Origin: Elusimicrobiota bacterium
GTDB taxonomy: Bacteria; Elusimicrobiota; Elusimicrobia; UBA1565; UBA9628
Assembly (NCBI GenBank): GCA_003452935.1
Contig: DMMY01000015.1
Coordinates: 62,001 to 126,000 of the forward strand
Length of the DNA: 64,000 nt
Direction of reading: 5' to 3'
The notes beneath the pieces are model-generated. The model saw only the letters and a program-made list of their open reading frames with translations, did no database searches and had not been told where the DNA came from. Of the stretch, positions 8,738-16,573 are shown piece after piece. Each line of letters opens with the position of its first letter. Position 1 is the stretch's first letter. Both the position numbers and the translations under genes were made by a program.

Positions 8738-9394
8738 TTGAATATCCTTCTTGTCTCCGCCAGCCCCCGCCGGGCCAAGAGCCAGACCTTTGCCCTGGCC
8801 CGGCGCGTCATCGCAGGCTGCAAGGGCGCCGCCCAGGTTGAAACCGTGCATTTGCGCGACCTCAAGATAGACTTCTGCATCCATTGCGAGGCCTGCCACA
8901 TCCACTGCATGCGCTGCCCCGTCAAGGACGACGTCTACGCCCTCTTGAACAAGATGCTCGCCGCGGACGGCATCATCCTCGCCACTCCCAACTACATAAA
9001 CCAGGTCACCGGCGCCTTGAAAGCCGTCCTGGACCGCTCCGCCCATTTCATCCACTGCAAGCGTCTTTTGGGCAAGTATCTGTGCGGCGTCGTCACCTCG
9101 GGCAGCGGCTCCCAGGACCGTCTCGTCCTCGATTACCTCAAGTATTACGGCCACGTCTGCGGCGCGCAATGGTCGGGCGGCGTGTCGGCCTGCGCCTATG
9201 CCATGGATGGCGCGACGCCGGAGGCTTTGGCGCTGGGCGGCAAGTTCGTCGAGGATATCGAGACTCGCAAGCGGTACCCCGCCCAGATCAAGATAATCGA
9301 AAAAGGCAAGGCGCATTTTCATGAAATTATCGAGTCGCGCAAGGAACTGTGGAAGGGTGAGTACGAATATTGGCGGGAGAAAGGCTGGCTGTAG
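8738..9394 (+). CDS. Iron-sulfur flavoprotein / NADPH-dependent FMN reductase family
   Basis: 218 residues with a flavodoxin-like fold: ILLVSASPRR (FMN phosphate loop), a compact cysteine cluster C-x2-C-x2-C-x3-C-x2-C (FCIHCEACHIHCMRCPVKDD), then GIILATPNYINQVTGALKAVLDR, the second FMN loop. The cysteine cluster is like that of iron-sulfur flavoproteins (Isf) that bind a [4Fe-4S] centre next to FMN, which suggests electron transfer. The start codon is TTG at 8738 after AGGA; no ATG is available near the conserved start. It stands alone in front of the PAS gene. Confidence 0.8.
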   Translation: MNILLVSASPRRAKSQTFALARRVIAGCKGAAQVETVHLRDLKIDFCIHCEACHIHCMRCPVKDDVYALLNKMLAADGIILATPNYINQVTGALKAVLDRSAHFIHCKRLLGKYLCGVVTSGSGSQDRLVLDYLKYYGHVCGAQWSGGVSACAYAMDGATPEALALGGKFVEDIETRKRYPAQIKIIEKGKAHFHEIIESRKELWKGEYEYWREKGWL

Positions 9395-9413
9395 AGCGCC
9401 CCGAGCGACGAGG

Positions 9414-9761
9414 ATGGGGGGATGGGAGGAGGAATTTCCGTCCGCGATCACGGTCTGCGACAGGCGCGGGGTTGTTTTGGCGATGAACCGGGCGGCGGGG
9501 AAGGTTTTCAAGCAAGACGGCGGCCGCAAGCTGATCGGAAAGAACATCCTCCGGCGCCACCCGGAGCCGGCGCGTTCCCTGCTGGCCGGCATGCTCAAGC
9601 GCCCGCGGACGAACACATATACCATTGAGAAAGGGAAGGTGCGCAAGCTGATTCATCAGTCGCCGTGGTATAGGCGCGGGCGTTTCTCCGGATTCGTGGA
9701 GCTTTCCATCATCCTGCCCGAGAAGCTGGCGCATCATGTTCGCCCGGGGCCTTCAAAATAG
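9414..9761 (+). CDS. Single PAS-domain protein
   Basis: 115 residues from the ATG at 9414, just after GAGG. FPSAITVCDRRGVVLAMNRA is a PAS-domain N-terminal strand and loop, and FSGFVELSIILPEKLAHHV its C-terminal strand. There is no output domain, as in the family of stand-alone PAS proteins whose start is FP.AITVCD. The ligand and partner are unknown. malQ follows 26 bp downstream. Confidence 0.75.
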   Translation: MGGWEEEFPSAITVCDRRGVVLAMNRAAGKVFKQDGGRKLIGKNILRRHPEPARSLLAGMLKRPRTNTYTIEKGKVRKLIHQSPWYRRGRFSGFVELSIILPEKLAHHVRPGPSK

Positions 9762-9787
9762 AGGCGGGCATCGAGGAGACCTTGTCC

Positions 9788-11323
9788 ATGAAACTGGGAA
9801 TACGGAGTTCCGGCGTGCTATTGCATCCCACCTCCCTGCCCGGACCGCACGGCATCGGCGATATCGGCTATCCCGCCCACAAACTGGCCGAAGCCCTGGC
9901 GGCTTGCTCCCAATCCTGGTGGCAGATGCTGCCCATCGTGCCGCCCGGAGGGTGCCGCTCTCCCTATAATGCCATTTCGGCCTTCGCGGGCAATCCGCTC
10001 TTGCTGAATTTGGATGTTCTCATCGAGGAAGGCTATCTGGGCAAAGACGACGTCCGGGCCATGAACGTCCCGGAGGACATCGTGGATTTCGCCTCGGCAG
10101 AGCGGTTCAAGCTGCCGCTGCTGTTGAAGGCATACGAGTCGTTCTCCTCCCGCGCGTCCTCGGCGGCGCGGGCAAGCCTGGAGGCGTTTCGCGAGCGGAA
10201 CGCTGATTGGCTGGAGGACTACGCGCTCTTTTGCGCGCTGCGTCAAACCCATGACGGGGCCGCGTGGACGCAATGGGACGAGGAGCTGCGCTTGCGCCAG
10301 CCCAAGGCCTTGGCCGGCGCGCGGCGGAGCTTGGATAGCCGGGTCCGCTTTCACTATTTTCTGCAGCATCAATTCTCGCTTCAATGGACGGCCCTGCGCA
10401 AACGCTGCGGCGAGCTCGGCGTCGGATTGATCGGCGACGTTCCCATCTTTGTCGCGCACGACAGCGCCGACGTGTGGGCCAATCAGAAGCTTTTTTGGAT
10501 AGATCAGAACGGCAAGCCGCTGAAGGTCGCCGGTGTTCCCCCGGACTACTTCAGCAAGACCGGCCAATTTTGGGGCAATCCTCTCTATCGCTGGGAGGCG
10601 ATGCGTAAATGCGGCTACGATTGGTGGATAGCGCGATTTCGCTGCGCCCTCGAGCGTTTCGACGCCGTGCGCTTGGATCATTTCATAGGATTCCACAATT
10701 ACTGGGAGATACCCGGCGGCGCGCCCACGGCCGAGCACGGGCAATGGGTGCCGGGCCCGGGAGCCGACCTTTTCACCAAGGTCAGAAACGCGCTGGGCCA
10801 TGTTCAGATCATCGCCGAGGACTTGGGGGTGGTGACCCCGGAAGTGAAAGCCTTGCGCGATCGTTTCGATATTCCCGGCCTAAAGGTCCTGCAGATGGCT
10901 TTTGGAACCGATCCGGAGGCCGACAACTACAAGCCGCACAACTACCCGCGCAACTGCGTGGTCTATACGGGAACGCACGACAACGATACGACCATGGGCT
11001 GGTTCAGCGACCAAGGAACCCTGAGCAGCACCAGGAGCCGCGACGACATCCGCCGCGAGCGGGAGGCGATCCTGCGCTACGTGGGCACGGACGGAAGGGA
11101 AATCCATTGGGACATGATCCGTTTGGCCTTCATGTCCGTGGCCGACATCGCCATCATCCCGGCGCAGGACCTGCTCGGCCTGGGCTCGTCGGCGCGCATG
11201 AACCTGCCCGGCAGCGGGACGGGTAACTGGCGCTGGAGGATGAAGGCCGGCGCCTTAAATGAGAAGATCGTCGACCAGTTGTCCGTATTGACCGAGACCT
11301 ACGGACGCCGGCCCGCGCGTTAA
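9788..11323 (+). CDS. malQ: 4-alpha-glucanotransferase (amylomaltase)
   Basis: Transfers alpha-1,4-glucan segments between maltooligosaccharides or glycogen-derived glucans; GH77 family. The 511 residues show RSSGVLLHPTSLPGPHGIGD at the start, GLIGDVPIFVAHDSADVW, RWEAMRKCGYDWWIARFR, FDAVRLDHFIGFHNYW (catalytic nucleophile Asp in RLDHF), IAEDLGVVTPEV (acid/base Glu) and YTGTHDNDT (stabilising Asp). All three catalytic acidic residues are present. The ATG at 9788 lies 9 bases after GAGGAG; the TTG at 9782 is too close. Length is typical. Confidence 0.95.
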   Translation: MKLGIRSSGVLLHPTSLPGPHGIGDIGYPAHKLAEALAACSQSWWQMLPIVPPGGCRSPYNAISAFAGNPLLLNLDVLIEEGYLGKDDVRAMNVPEDIVDFASAERFKLPLLLKAYESFSSRASSAARASLEAFRERNADWLEDYALFCALRQTHDGAAWTQWDEELRLRQPKALAGARRSLDSRVRFHYFLQHQFSLQWTALRKRCGELGVGLIGDVPIFVAHDSADVWANQKLFWIDQNGKPLKVAGVPPDYFSKTGQFWGNPLYRWEAMRKCGYDWWIARFRCALERFDAVRLDHFIGFHNYWEIPGGAPTAEHGQWVPGPGADLFTKVRNALGHVQIIAEDLGVVTPEVKALRDRFDIPGLKVLQMAFGTDPEADNYKPHNYPRNCVVYTGTHDNDTTMGWFSDQGTLSSTRSRDDIRREREAILRYVGTDGREIHWDMIRLAFMSVADIAIIPAQDLLGLGSSARMNLPGSGTGNWRWRMKAGALNEKIVDQLSVLTETYGRRPAR

Positions 11324-11373
11324 GCCGCGGCCCGTTGGATCGCCGGGGGAGGCGGGTTTTTGGCTTAAATCGG

Positions 11374-11447
11374 AGGTGCGAGCGGGATTTGAACCCGCGA
11401 ATAATGGTTTTGCAGACCATCGCCTTGGACCACTTGGCTATCGCACC
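11374..11447 (-). tRNA. tRNA-Cys (anticodon GCA)
   Basis: 74-nt cloverleaf on the minus strand. The acceptor stem GGTGCGA pairs with TCGCACC, the anticodon stem ATGGT/ACCAT encloses CTGCAAA with anticodon GCA, and the T arm is GCGGGTTCAAATCCCGC. The discriminator is U, as expected for tRNA-Cys. The 3' CCA is not encoded (CCG follows). A TATAAT lies about 20 bases upstream on the minus strand. Confidence 0.95.
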
Positions 11448-11497
11448 AGGTATTAAGGCAGGCCCTATTATAGCAATTTGAGCCTGAATTCTTCCTG

Positions 11498-11527
11498 TTG
11501 ACACGGGCATCCTAGATGGCATAGGAT
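11498..11527 (+). promoter_or_regulatory. Putative promoter of mrp, adjacent to the start codon
   Basis: TTGACA (11498-11503), 18-bp spacer, TAGGAT (11522-11527), then six bases GGATTC and the ATG at 11534. The predicted transcription start coincides with the A of the ATG, implying a leaderless mRNA. Confidence 0.5.
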
Positions 11528-11533
11528 GGATTC

Positions 11534-12382
11534 ATGGCCCATCACCACAAGGACCCCAGCCAGCCGGCTCCTGAACGCAGCCTGCCCGAAGGCGTCAAGC
11601 ACATCGTGGCCGTGGGCGCGGGCAAGGGCGGAGTCGGGAAGTCCACGGTCGCGGTCAATCTGGCCGTGGCTTTGGCCCAGCAGGGCCTGAAGATCGGCCT
11701 TCTGGACGCCGACGTCTACGGCCCCAACCTGCCCCAGATGCTGGGCGCCGCGGGGTATGTTCCCCAGATGGGGCCGGACGGCAAAATCGAGCCGGCCTCG
11801 GCCCACGGCGTCAAGCTCATGTCCATGGGCTTCCTGCTCGACCCGGAGTCGCCAGTCATCTGGCGCGGGCCCCTGCTGCACGGCGCCATGAATCAGTTTC
11901 TTAAAGACGTGCGCTGGGGAGAGCTCGACTGCCTGGTCGTGGACCTGCCCCCCGGCACCGGCGACGTGCAGATATCCATCGGACAGATCGTTCCCTTAAG
12001 CGGAGCGGTCATCGTCACCACTCCCCAGAATATCGCTTTGCTCGACGTGATGAAGGCCGCGCAGATGTTCAACAAGCTCGATGTGCCCATCTGGGGCGTC
12101 ATCGAGAACATGGCCGAGTTCGTCTGCCCGCACTGCCGCAAGGCCAGCCGTATATTTTCCTCGGGAGGGGCCCGGAAGTTTTCCGAAAAGTACGGCGTTC
12201 CCCTGCTGGGGGAAATCCCGCTCGATGGCGTCGTGTGCGCGGCCGCGGAGGCCGGCACGCCGGCGTGCGTGGCGCAGCCGGAGAGCGCGCCGGCCCGGGC
12301 CCTGCGCGCCGCGGCCAAGCACGTCGCGTCGCGCTTGAGCGCGAAGCCGAAGACGGACGACGTCAAGCAGCATGGAGGCTGA
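11534..12382 (+). CDS. mrp: Mrp/NBP35-type iron-sulfur cluster carrier ATPase
   Basis: P-loop ATPase that carries [4Fe-4S] clusters to apo-proteins as a dimer. The 282 residues contain the deviant Walker A GAGKGGVGKSTVAVNLA (about 33-49), LLDADVYGPNLPQML, VVDLPPGTGD (Walker B/switch) and the cluster-binding CPHC at about 200. The N-terminal DUF59 domain found in longer homologues is absent, as in ApbC-like short forms; a His-rich start (MAHHHK) replaces it. It is followed immediately by a peroxiredoxin gene. Confidence 0.93.
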   Translation: MAHHHKDPSQPAPERSLPEGVKHIVAVGAGKGGVGKSTVAVNLAVALAQQGLKIGLLDADVYGPNLPQMLGAAGYVPQMGPDGKIEPASAHGVKLMSMGFLLDPESPVIWRGPLLHGAMNQFLKDVRWGELDCLVVDLPPGTGDVQISIGQIVPLSGAVIVTTPQNIALLDVMKAAQMFNKLDVPIWGVIENMAEFVCPHCRKASRIFSSGGARKFSEKYGVPLLGEIPLDGVVCAAAEAGTPACVAQPESAPARALRAAAKHVASRLSAKPKTDDVKQHGG

Positions 12383-12383
12383 G

Positions 12384-12872
12384 ATGAGCACCGAAATTAT
12401 CGCCCAAGAGACGACTCCCATCGCCGTGGGCGGCGCGGCGCCGGATTTCCGGCTCCAGGACCAAAACGGCAAGGAATTCCACGTGGGGGATTATTTGGGC
12501 AAGAAGATGGTGATCCTGTTCTTCTATCCCCTGGATTGGAGCCCGACCTGCACCAAGGAAAACGCCTGCTTCAGCCAGAATCTGAGCCGTTTCGAGAAAT
12601 ACGGGGAAGTCGCGGCCATCTCCACGGATTCGGTCTACTGCCACCGGGCGTGGGCGGAAAAAATGGGGCTCAAGCATCGCCTGCTGGCCGACATGCACCG
12701 CACCGTGGTCAAGGCCTACGGACTTTACTTTCCGGATGCCAACATCAATCAGCGCGCCACGGTCGTCATCAATAAGGACGGCAAGGTCGCCTGGGTCAAG
12801 GTGGAGGCTGACATCGCCAAGGAACGGGACTACAATGAGGTGGAAGCGGTCCTTGCCAAGCTGACGAAATGA
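12384..12872 (+). CDS. Peroxiredoxin (AhpC/TSA family)
   Basis: 162-residue thiol peroxidase that reduces H2O2 or organic peroxides. APDFRLQDQNGKEFHVGDYLG starts the thioredoxin fold; FFYPLDWSPTCTKE holds the peroxidatic cysteine and AISTDSVYCHRAW a second cysteine usable for resolution. The ATG at 12384 is chosen because GGAGG stands 5 bases before it and it begins just after the mrp stop; an ATG at 12372 overlaps mrp. Its position behind an Fe-S carrier fits a role in oxidative-stress protection. Confidence 0.9.
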   Translation: MSTEIIAQETTPIAVGGAAPDFRLQDQNGKEFHVGDYLGKKMVILFFYPLDWSPTCTKENACFSQNLSRFEKYGEVAAISTDSVYCHRAWAEKMGLKHRLLADMHRTVVKAYGLYFPDANINQRATVVINKDGKVAWVKVEADIAKERDYNEVEAVLAKLTK

Positions 12873-12906
12873 GACGCGTCCAAGACGGATTGTGGAGGAT
12901 GAGACC

Positions 12907-13329
12907 ATGATGAACATCAAACCCGACGCCAACAAGGCCGAGCCGCGGATGGATGCGGCGAGCCTGTTCCGCGAGGAGACGTTTTCCGACCGCAAGGTGG
13001 GCAGCATACGGCGCCTTACCCCGGTGAAGGCCGACGGTTCCCCGGATTCGTCGCGCGGCGTCGTCTACATCGGCGAGGCGCAGCTGCTGACTTCCATGGG
13101 CGCTTTGCCCCTGACCTTCGAGATAGCGGCAGCTTCTCTTGACGACGCGGTCAGGAAATACGGCGATGCGGTCAAGCTCGCCTTTGAAGAGGCCATGCAG
13201 GAGATTCAGGAGATGCGCCGCCGGGCCTCGTCTTCCCTGGTCATCCCGGAAAGCGGCGCCGCGGGCTTGGGCGCGGGCGGGCTGATGCCGGGCGCCTTGC
13301 CTTCCGGCTCGAAACTTAAGTTGCCCTAG
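12907..13329 (+). CDS. Hypothetical protein
   Basis: 140 residues from the ATG at 12907, which has GGAGG 8 bases upstream; a GTG at 12892 is the alternative. No family recognised. The middle (VVYIGEAQLLTSMGALPLTFEIAAASLDDAV) looks like a compact alpha/beta domain followed by a helix EEAMQEIQEMRRRA, and the tail is Gly/Ala-rich. No signal peptide or membrane segment. It closes the mrp-peroxiredoxin run and overlaps convergent pfkA by 4 bp. Confidence 0.6.
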   Translation: MMNIKPDANKAEPRMDAASLFREETFSDRKVGSIRRLTPVKADGSPDSSRGVVYIGEAQLLTSMGALPLTFEIAAASLDDAVRKYGDAVKLAFEEAMQEIQEMRRRASSSLVIPESGAAGLGAGGLMPGALPSGSKLKLP

Positions 13330-14426
13330 TCTCCGAAGGAGATTCCCAGGGCGCGGCCGGTTTGCACGAGGTCTCCGTCCGGAGGCACTTGCCGCAGGCG
13401 GCCGATGGCTTCCGTGATCTTGACCGCGACCGTGTCCGGCGGCCGCAAGGCCACCATGTAGCCGAATTGCTCGCGCGCCACGAGCTCCACCGCCTTCGCC
13501 CCGAAGCGGGTGCACAGGAGGCGGTCGAAGCTGGTGGGGCCGCCGCCGCGCTGCAAATGCCCCAGGACGCAGACCCGCGTCTCCTTGCCCGTGCGTTTCT
13601 CGATTTCCTTGGCGACCGCCGCGCCGATGCCTCCGAGGCGCACCTCGCGGTCCTTGGCCGAGGCGTCCAGGGTCACCAAATTTCCGCCCTTGGGCTTGGC
13701 TCCTTCCGCGACCACGACCAAGGTGAATTCCCGGCCGATGCTTTCCCGTTCCTTGATCTTGGCGCAGATGCTCTCATAGGTGAAGGGGATTTCCGGTATG
13801 AGGATGATGTCGCCTCCGCCGGATATGCCGGCCGAAATGGCGATCCAGCCCGCGTGGCGTCCCATGACCTCCAGGATCATGATCCGGTTGTGGCTGGCCG
13901 CCGTGGTGTGCAGGCGGTCCAGGGCCTCTGTCGCGCAGCACACGGCCGAGTCGAAGCCGAAAGTGATGACCGTGGCTTCCAGGTCATTATCGATGGTCTT
14001 GGGAACGCCCACGACCGGGATGCCGCTTTCAAAGAGCTGCTGGGCGATGGTAAGCGAACCGTCCCCGCCCACGCAGATCAGGGCCTTGAGGCCGAGCTGC
14101 TGGAAATTGCGTTTGGCCTCGGCGATGATATCCTGAGGGATTTGCTGGACGCCGCCCAGGCCGGTCTTGGCTGAGAAGCGGCCGCGGTTGCTGGAGCCCA
14201 GCACGGTGCCGCCCTGGGTTAAAAGATAGCCCATGTCCCGGTAGTCGAGGCGCGAGCACTCCACGGGGTCGAGCAGTCCTTCGTAACCGCCCTTGAAGCC
14301 CACGGTCTGCCAGCCGCGCATGTGCGAGGCCTTGACCACGGCCCGGATCACGGCGTTCAAGCCCGGGCAGTCGCCCCCGCCGGTCAGTATCCCGATCTTC
14401 GGTTTATTGTTGTCCATGGCAGCCAT
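13326..14426 (-). CDS. pfkA: 6-phosphofructokinase
   Basis: Phosphorylates fructose-6-phosphate in glycolysis. The 366 residues show ILTGGGDCPGLNAVIR, ICVGGDGSLT, VGVPKTIDNDL with the catalytic Asp, MGRHAGWIA and LGHLQRGGGP. The Gly in GGDGS is the residue associated with ATP use, whereas Lys in PKTIDND is seen in pyrophosphate-dependent enzymes and in some ATP-using group III PFKs, so the phosphoryl donor is not certain. A second ATG three codons in (14417) is equally possible; there is no clear Shine-Dalgarno. Single gene, convergent with the hypothetical gene and downstream of a SIS-domain gene. Confidence 0.92.
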   Translation of the reverse strand: MAAMDNNKPKIGILTGGGDCPGLNAVIRAVVKASHMRGWQTVGFKGGYEGLLDPVECSRLDYRDMGYLLTQGGTVLGSSNRGRFSAKTGLGGVQQIPQDIIAEAKRNFQQLGLKALICVGGDGSLTIAQQLFESGIPVVGVPKTIDNDLEATVITFGFDSAVCCATEALDRLHTTAASHNRIMILEVMGRHAGWIAISAGISGGGDIILIPEIPFTYESICAKIKERESIGREFTLVVVAEGAKPKGGNLVTLDASAKDREVRLGGIGAAVAKEIEKRTGKETRVCVLGHLQRGGGPTSFDRLLCTRFGAKAVELVAREQFGYMVALRPPDTVAVKITEAIGRLRQVPPDGDLVQTGRALGISFGD

Positions 14427-14467
14427 AAGTTTAGCATTTCGCTCGCGGCGGATTTCTCGCGTCGGGA

Positions 14468-15490
14468 TCAGATGGTCTTGGTGACTTTCTTGAGGCCCCG
14501 GGGGTGGTCCGGGTCGAGGCCTTTGTCCACGGCCAGGGCCAGGGCCGCGAGCTTGAGTTCGACGTCGAGCAGCAGGCAGGAAAGCGGGGCCTTGCCGGCC
14601 GACGGCGCAAGCAGCGCGTGGGGAGCCTGGCGCAGGCGCAGGCCTCGGCGGACCTGCGCCAAGTCGGCCGGGATTTGGCTGGCTGAGGGAGACAATAGGA
14701 AAATAAGATCGTCCGGGCCGCAGGCGCCTACGGGTCCGTGGAGAAAGTCGGCCGCGGAATAGGCCGCGGCATGCACTCCGGCCATCTCGCGAAACTTGAG
14801 CGCCGCGTCCGTGGCCACGGCGTAGAACGGCCCGCGGCCCACGAAAGCGAGGTGGCGCGCGCGCTTAAGCTTGGGCCAAAGCCGGGCGAACCGTCCCCCC
14901 GGAGGCAGGGCCGAGGTTTTGTCGAGCATGCCGCGCAACAGGACCGGCGTCCGCGCCAGGTCTCGGCCGGCAGGCCAGCCGCTCCAAAGCCGCGAGGCCC
15001 AGAAGGCCAGCCACAACTGCAGAGAGAATGTCTTGGTCGCGGCCACGGCTCTTTCGCGCGATCCCGAGAGCAGTATATGCCGGTGGGCCGCCGCGGCCAG
15101 TGGGTTGCGCGTCAAATCCGGCTCATTGGTCACGGCCACGCCGGTCGCTCCCCAGCTGATGAGACTTTTGAGGCATTTGACCACGTCCGTGCTGCGGCCG
15201 GATTGGGAAAAGGCCCAGACCACGCGGTCGCGAAAATTCAGGGGCCGTTTGGCTTCGAAGATGGCGTGGGGATGGATGAATTCCGTGCGCACCCCCGCGT
15301 AGGTTTCCCAGATGTACTTTGCGAAAAGAGTCGCGTGGTCCGAGGAGCCGCGGCCGACCAGGTGGACTGATTCGTCCGAAGACTTGGGTACGCAGCCGTT
15401 GAGGCGCTTGGCAGCGCCGCGTGAGAAAGCCTCCAGGAGTCCCGGAATTTCCTGGATATCCTGCCAAGTCCGGGTGTCGGTCATTTTCAT
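14468..15490 (-). CDS. SIS-domain sugar-phosphate isomerase/deaminase
   Basis: 340 residues with two SIS domains, as in the isomerase half of GlmS and in AgaS/NagB-II deaminases. The first carries HLVGRGSSDHAT and FSQSGRSTDVV; between them ERAVAATKTF matches the conserved E-ATK-F segment; the second has FVGRGPFYAVATDAALKFRE and the active-site loop DFLHGP. It lacks the glutaminase domain, so it probably deaminates or isomerises a hexosamine-6-phosphate. A TATAAT stands 9 bases before the ATG at 15490 and no ribosome-binding site is seen; an ATG two codons later is possible. Confidence 0.82.
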   Translation of the reverse strand: MKMTDTRTWQDIQEIPGLLEAFSRGAAKRLNGCVPKSSDESVHLVGRGSSDHATLFAKYIWETYAGVRTEFIHPHAIFEAKRPLNFRDRVVWAFSQSGRSTDVVKCLKSLISWGATGVAVTNEPDLTRNPLAAAAHRHILLSGSRERAVAATKTFSLQLWLAFWASRLWSGWPAGRDLARTPVLLRGMLDKTSALPPGGRFARLWPKLKRARHLAFVGRGPFYAVATDAALKFREMAGVHAAAYSAADFLHGPVGACGPDDLIFLLSPSASQIPADLAQVRRGLRLRQAPHALLAPSAGKAPLSCLLLDVELKLAALALAVDKGLDPDHPRGLKKVTKTI

Positions 15491-15630
15491 ATGTGCCTTA
15501 TTATAACCCTTTTAAGGAAGGGTGCCGGAGATTGCCTTTTGGAACTTGTTGGAATTGTTTGCGGCGCATAATTTATCAACAATTTTAATACCGCCGGCAA
15601 GTTGATCTCCGGCGCCATATCCATTAAGAT

Positions 15631-16569
15631 ATGCCTATGCGGATCACGCGCCAGGGTTTCATCAAGCTGGGTTTCTCCGTCGTGGCGGGCGGGCTGCTGC
15701 CTCCGCTTTTGCGCAAGCCGCTCCTGGGCAAGACCAAGGACGTGGCGGCCAATGCGAGCCCTGATTTGGTTGCGGTCAAGGAGGGGTCCCCGGTCCAGAT
15801 GTTCGACGCGGGCATCAAGGCCTTGGGAGGGCTGGGGCGTTTCGTCCGCAAGGGACAAATCGTGCTGGTCAAGCCCAACATCGGCTGGGATAAGACTCCC
15901 AGCGAGGGGGCCGACACCAATCCTGAACTGGTCGGCCGCGTCGTGGCCGCGGCTTACGAGGTCGGCGCCAGGAAGGTCTACTGTTTCGACCACCCCGTCA
16001 ACGTGGAAGCCGACTGTTATCGCCGTTCCGGCATCGAGAAGGCGGTCAAGGATCATGGCGGCGAGATGCGCGCCGGATCGGACCAGGGCATGTACCGCAA
16101 GGTCGCGATCCAGGGCGCCAGCGTTCTTAAGGAAGCCCTGGTTCATGAACTTTACCTCGATTGCGACGTGGTCATCAATGTGCCCGTGCTCAAAAGCCAT
16201 GGCGGCGGCCGTATGACCGCTTCCTTGAAGAATCTCATGGGCGTGGTGTGGGACCGGCGTTTCTGGCACAGGACCGACCTTCAGCGCTGCATCGCGGAAT
16301 TCCCGCTGCTGCGCAAGCCGGATCTCAATGTGGTCGACGCTTACCTGGTCATGATGGAGCATGGTCCTTACGGCGCTTCAACCGAGGACCTCGCTCTTAA
16401 GAAGATGCAGATTCTTTCGGCCGATCCGGTTCTGGCGGACACGGCCGCGGCCAAGGTCCTGGAGCGTTCTCCCGAGACCGTTCCCTACCTGAGGATGGCG
16501 TCCGATTTGGGCGTGGGGAGCATGGATCTCGCGCGGGCCGCCATCAAGCGGATTTCCCTGAAGGCTTGA
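15631..16569 (+). CDS. DUF362-family protein with Tat-like leader
   Basis: 312 residues. ITRQGFIKLGFSVVAGGLLPP near the N-terminus resembles a Tat-type leader with an RQG in place of RR, so export is uncertain. The rest matches DUF362: VKPNIGWDKTPSEGADTNP, VVINVPVLKSHGGGRMTASLKNLMGVV and a closing segment placing VLADTAAAKVL. Such proteins often pair with ferredoxins. Here a fused polyferredoxin gene follows after 4 bp, suggesting they work together in an Fe-S or redox function. Biochemical activity is not known. Confidence 0.82.
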   Translation: MPMRITRQGFIKLGFSVVAGGLLPPLLRKPLLGKTKDVAANASPDLVAVKEGSPVQMFDAGIKALGGLGRFVRKGQIVLVKPNIGWDKTPSEGADTNPELVGRVVAAAYEVGARKVYCFDHPVNVEADCYRRSGIEKAVKDHGGEMRAGSDQGMYRKVAIQGASVLKEALVHELYLDCDVVINVPVLKSHGGGRMTASLKNLMGVVWDRRFWHRTDLQRCIAEFPLLRKPDLNVVDAYLVMMEHGPYGASTEDLALKKMQILSADPVLADTAAAKVLERSPETVPYLRMASDLGVGSMDLARAAIKRISLKA

Positions 16570-16573
16570 GGCC

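Noticed and set aside
11324..11373. Terminator after malQ
   Set aside because: A GC-rich stretch and TTTTT are present but no convincing stem can be paired.
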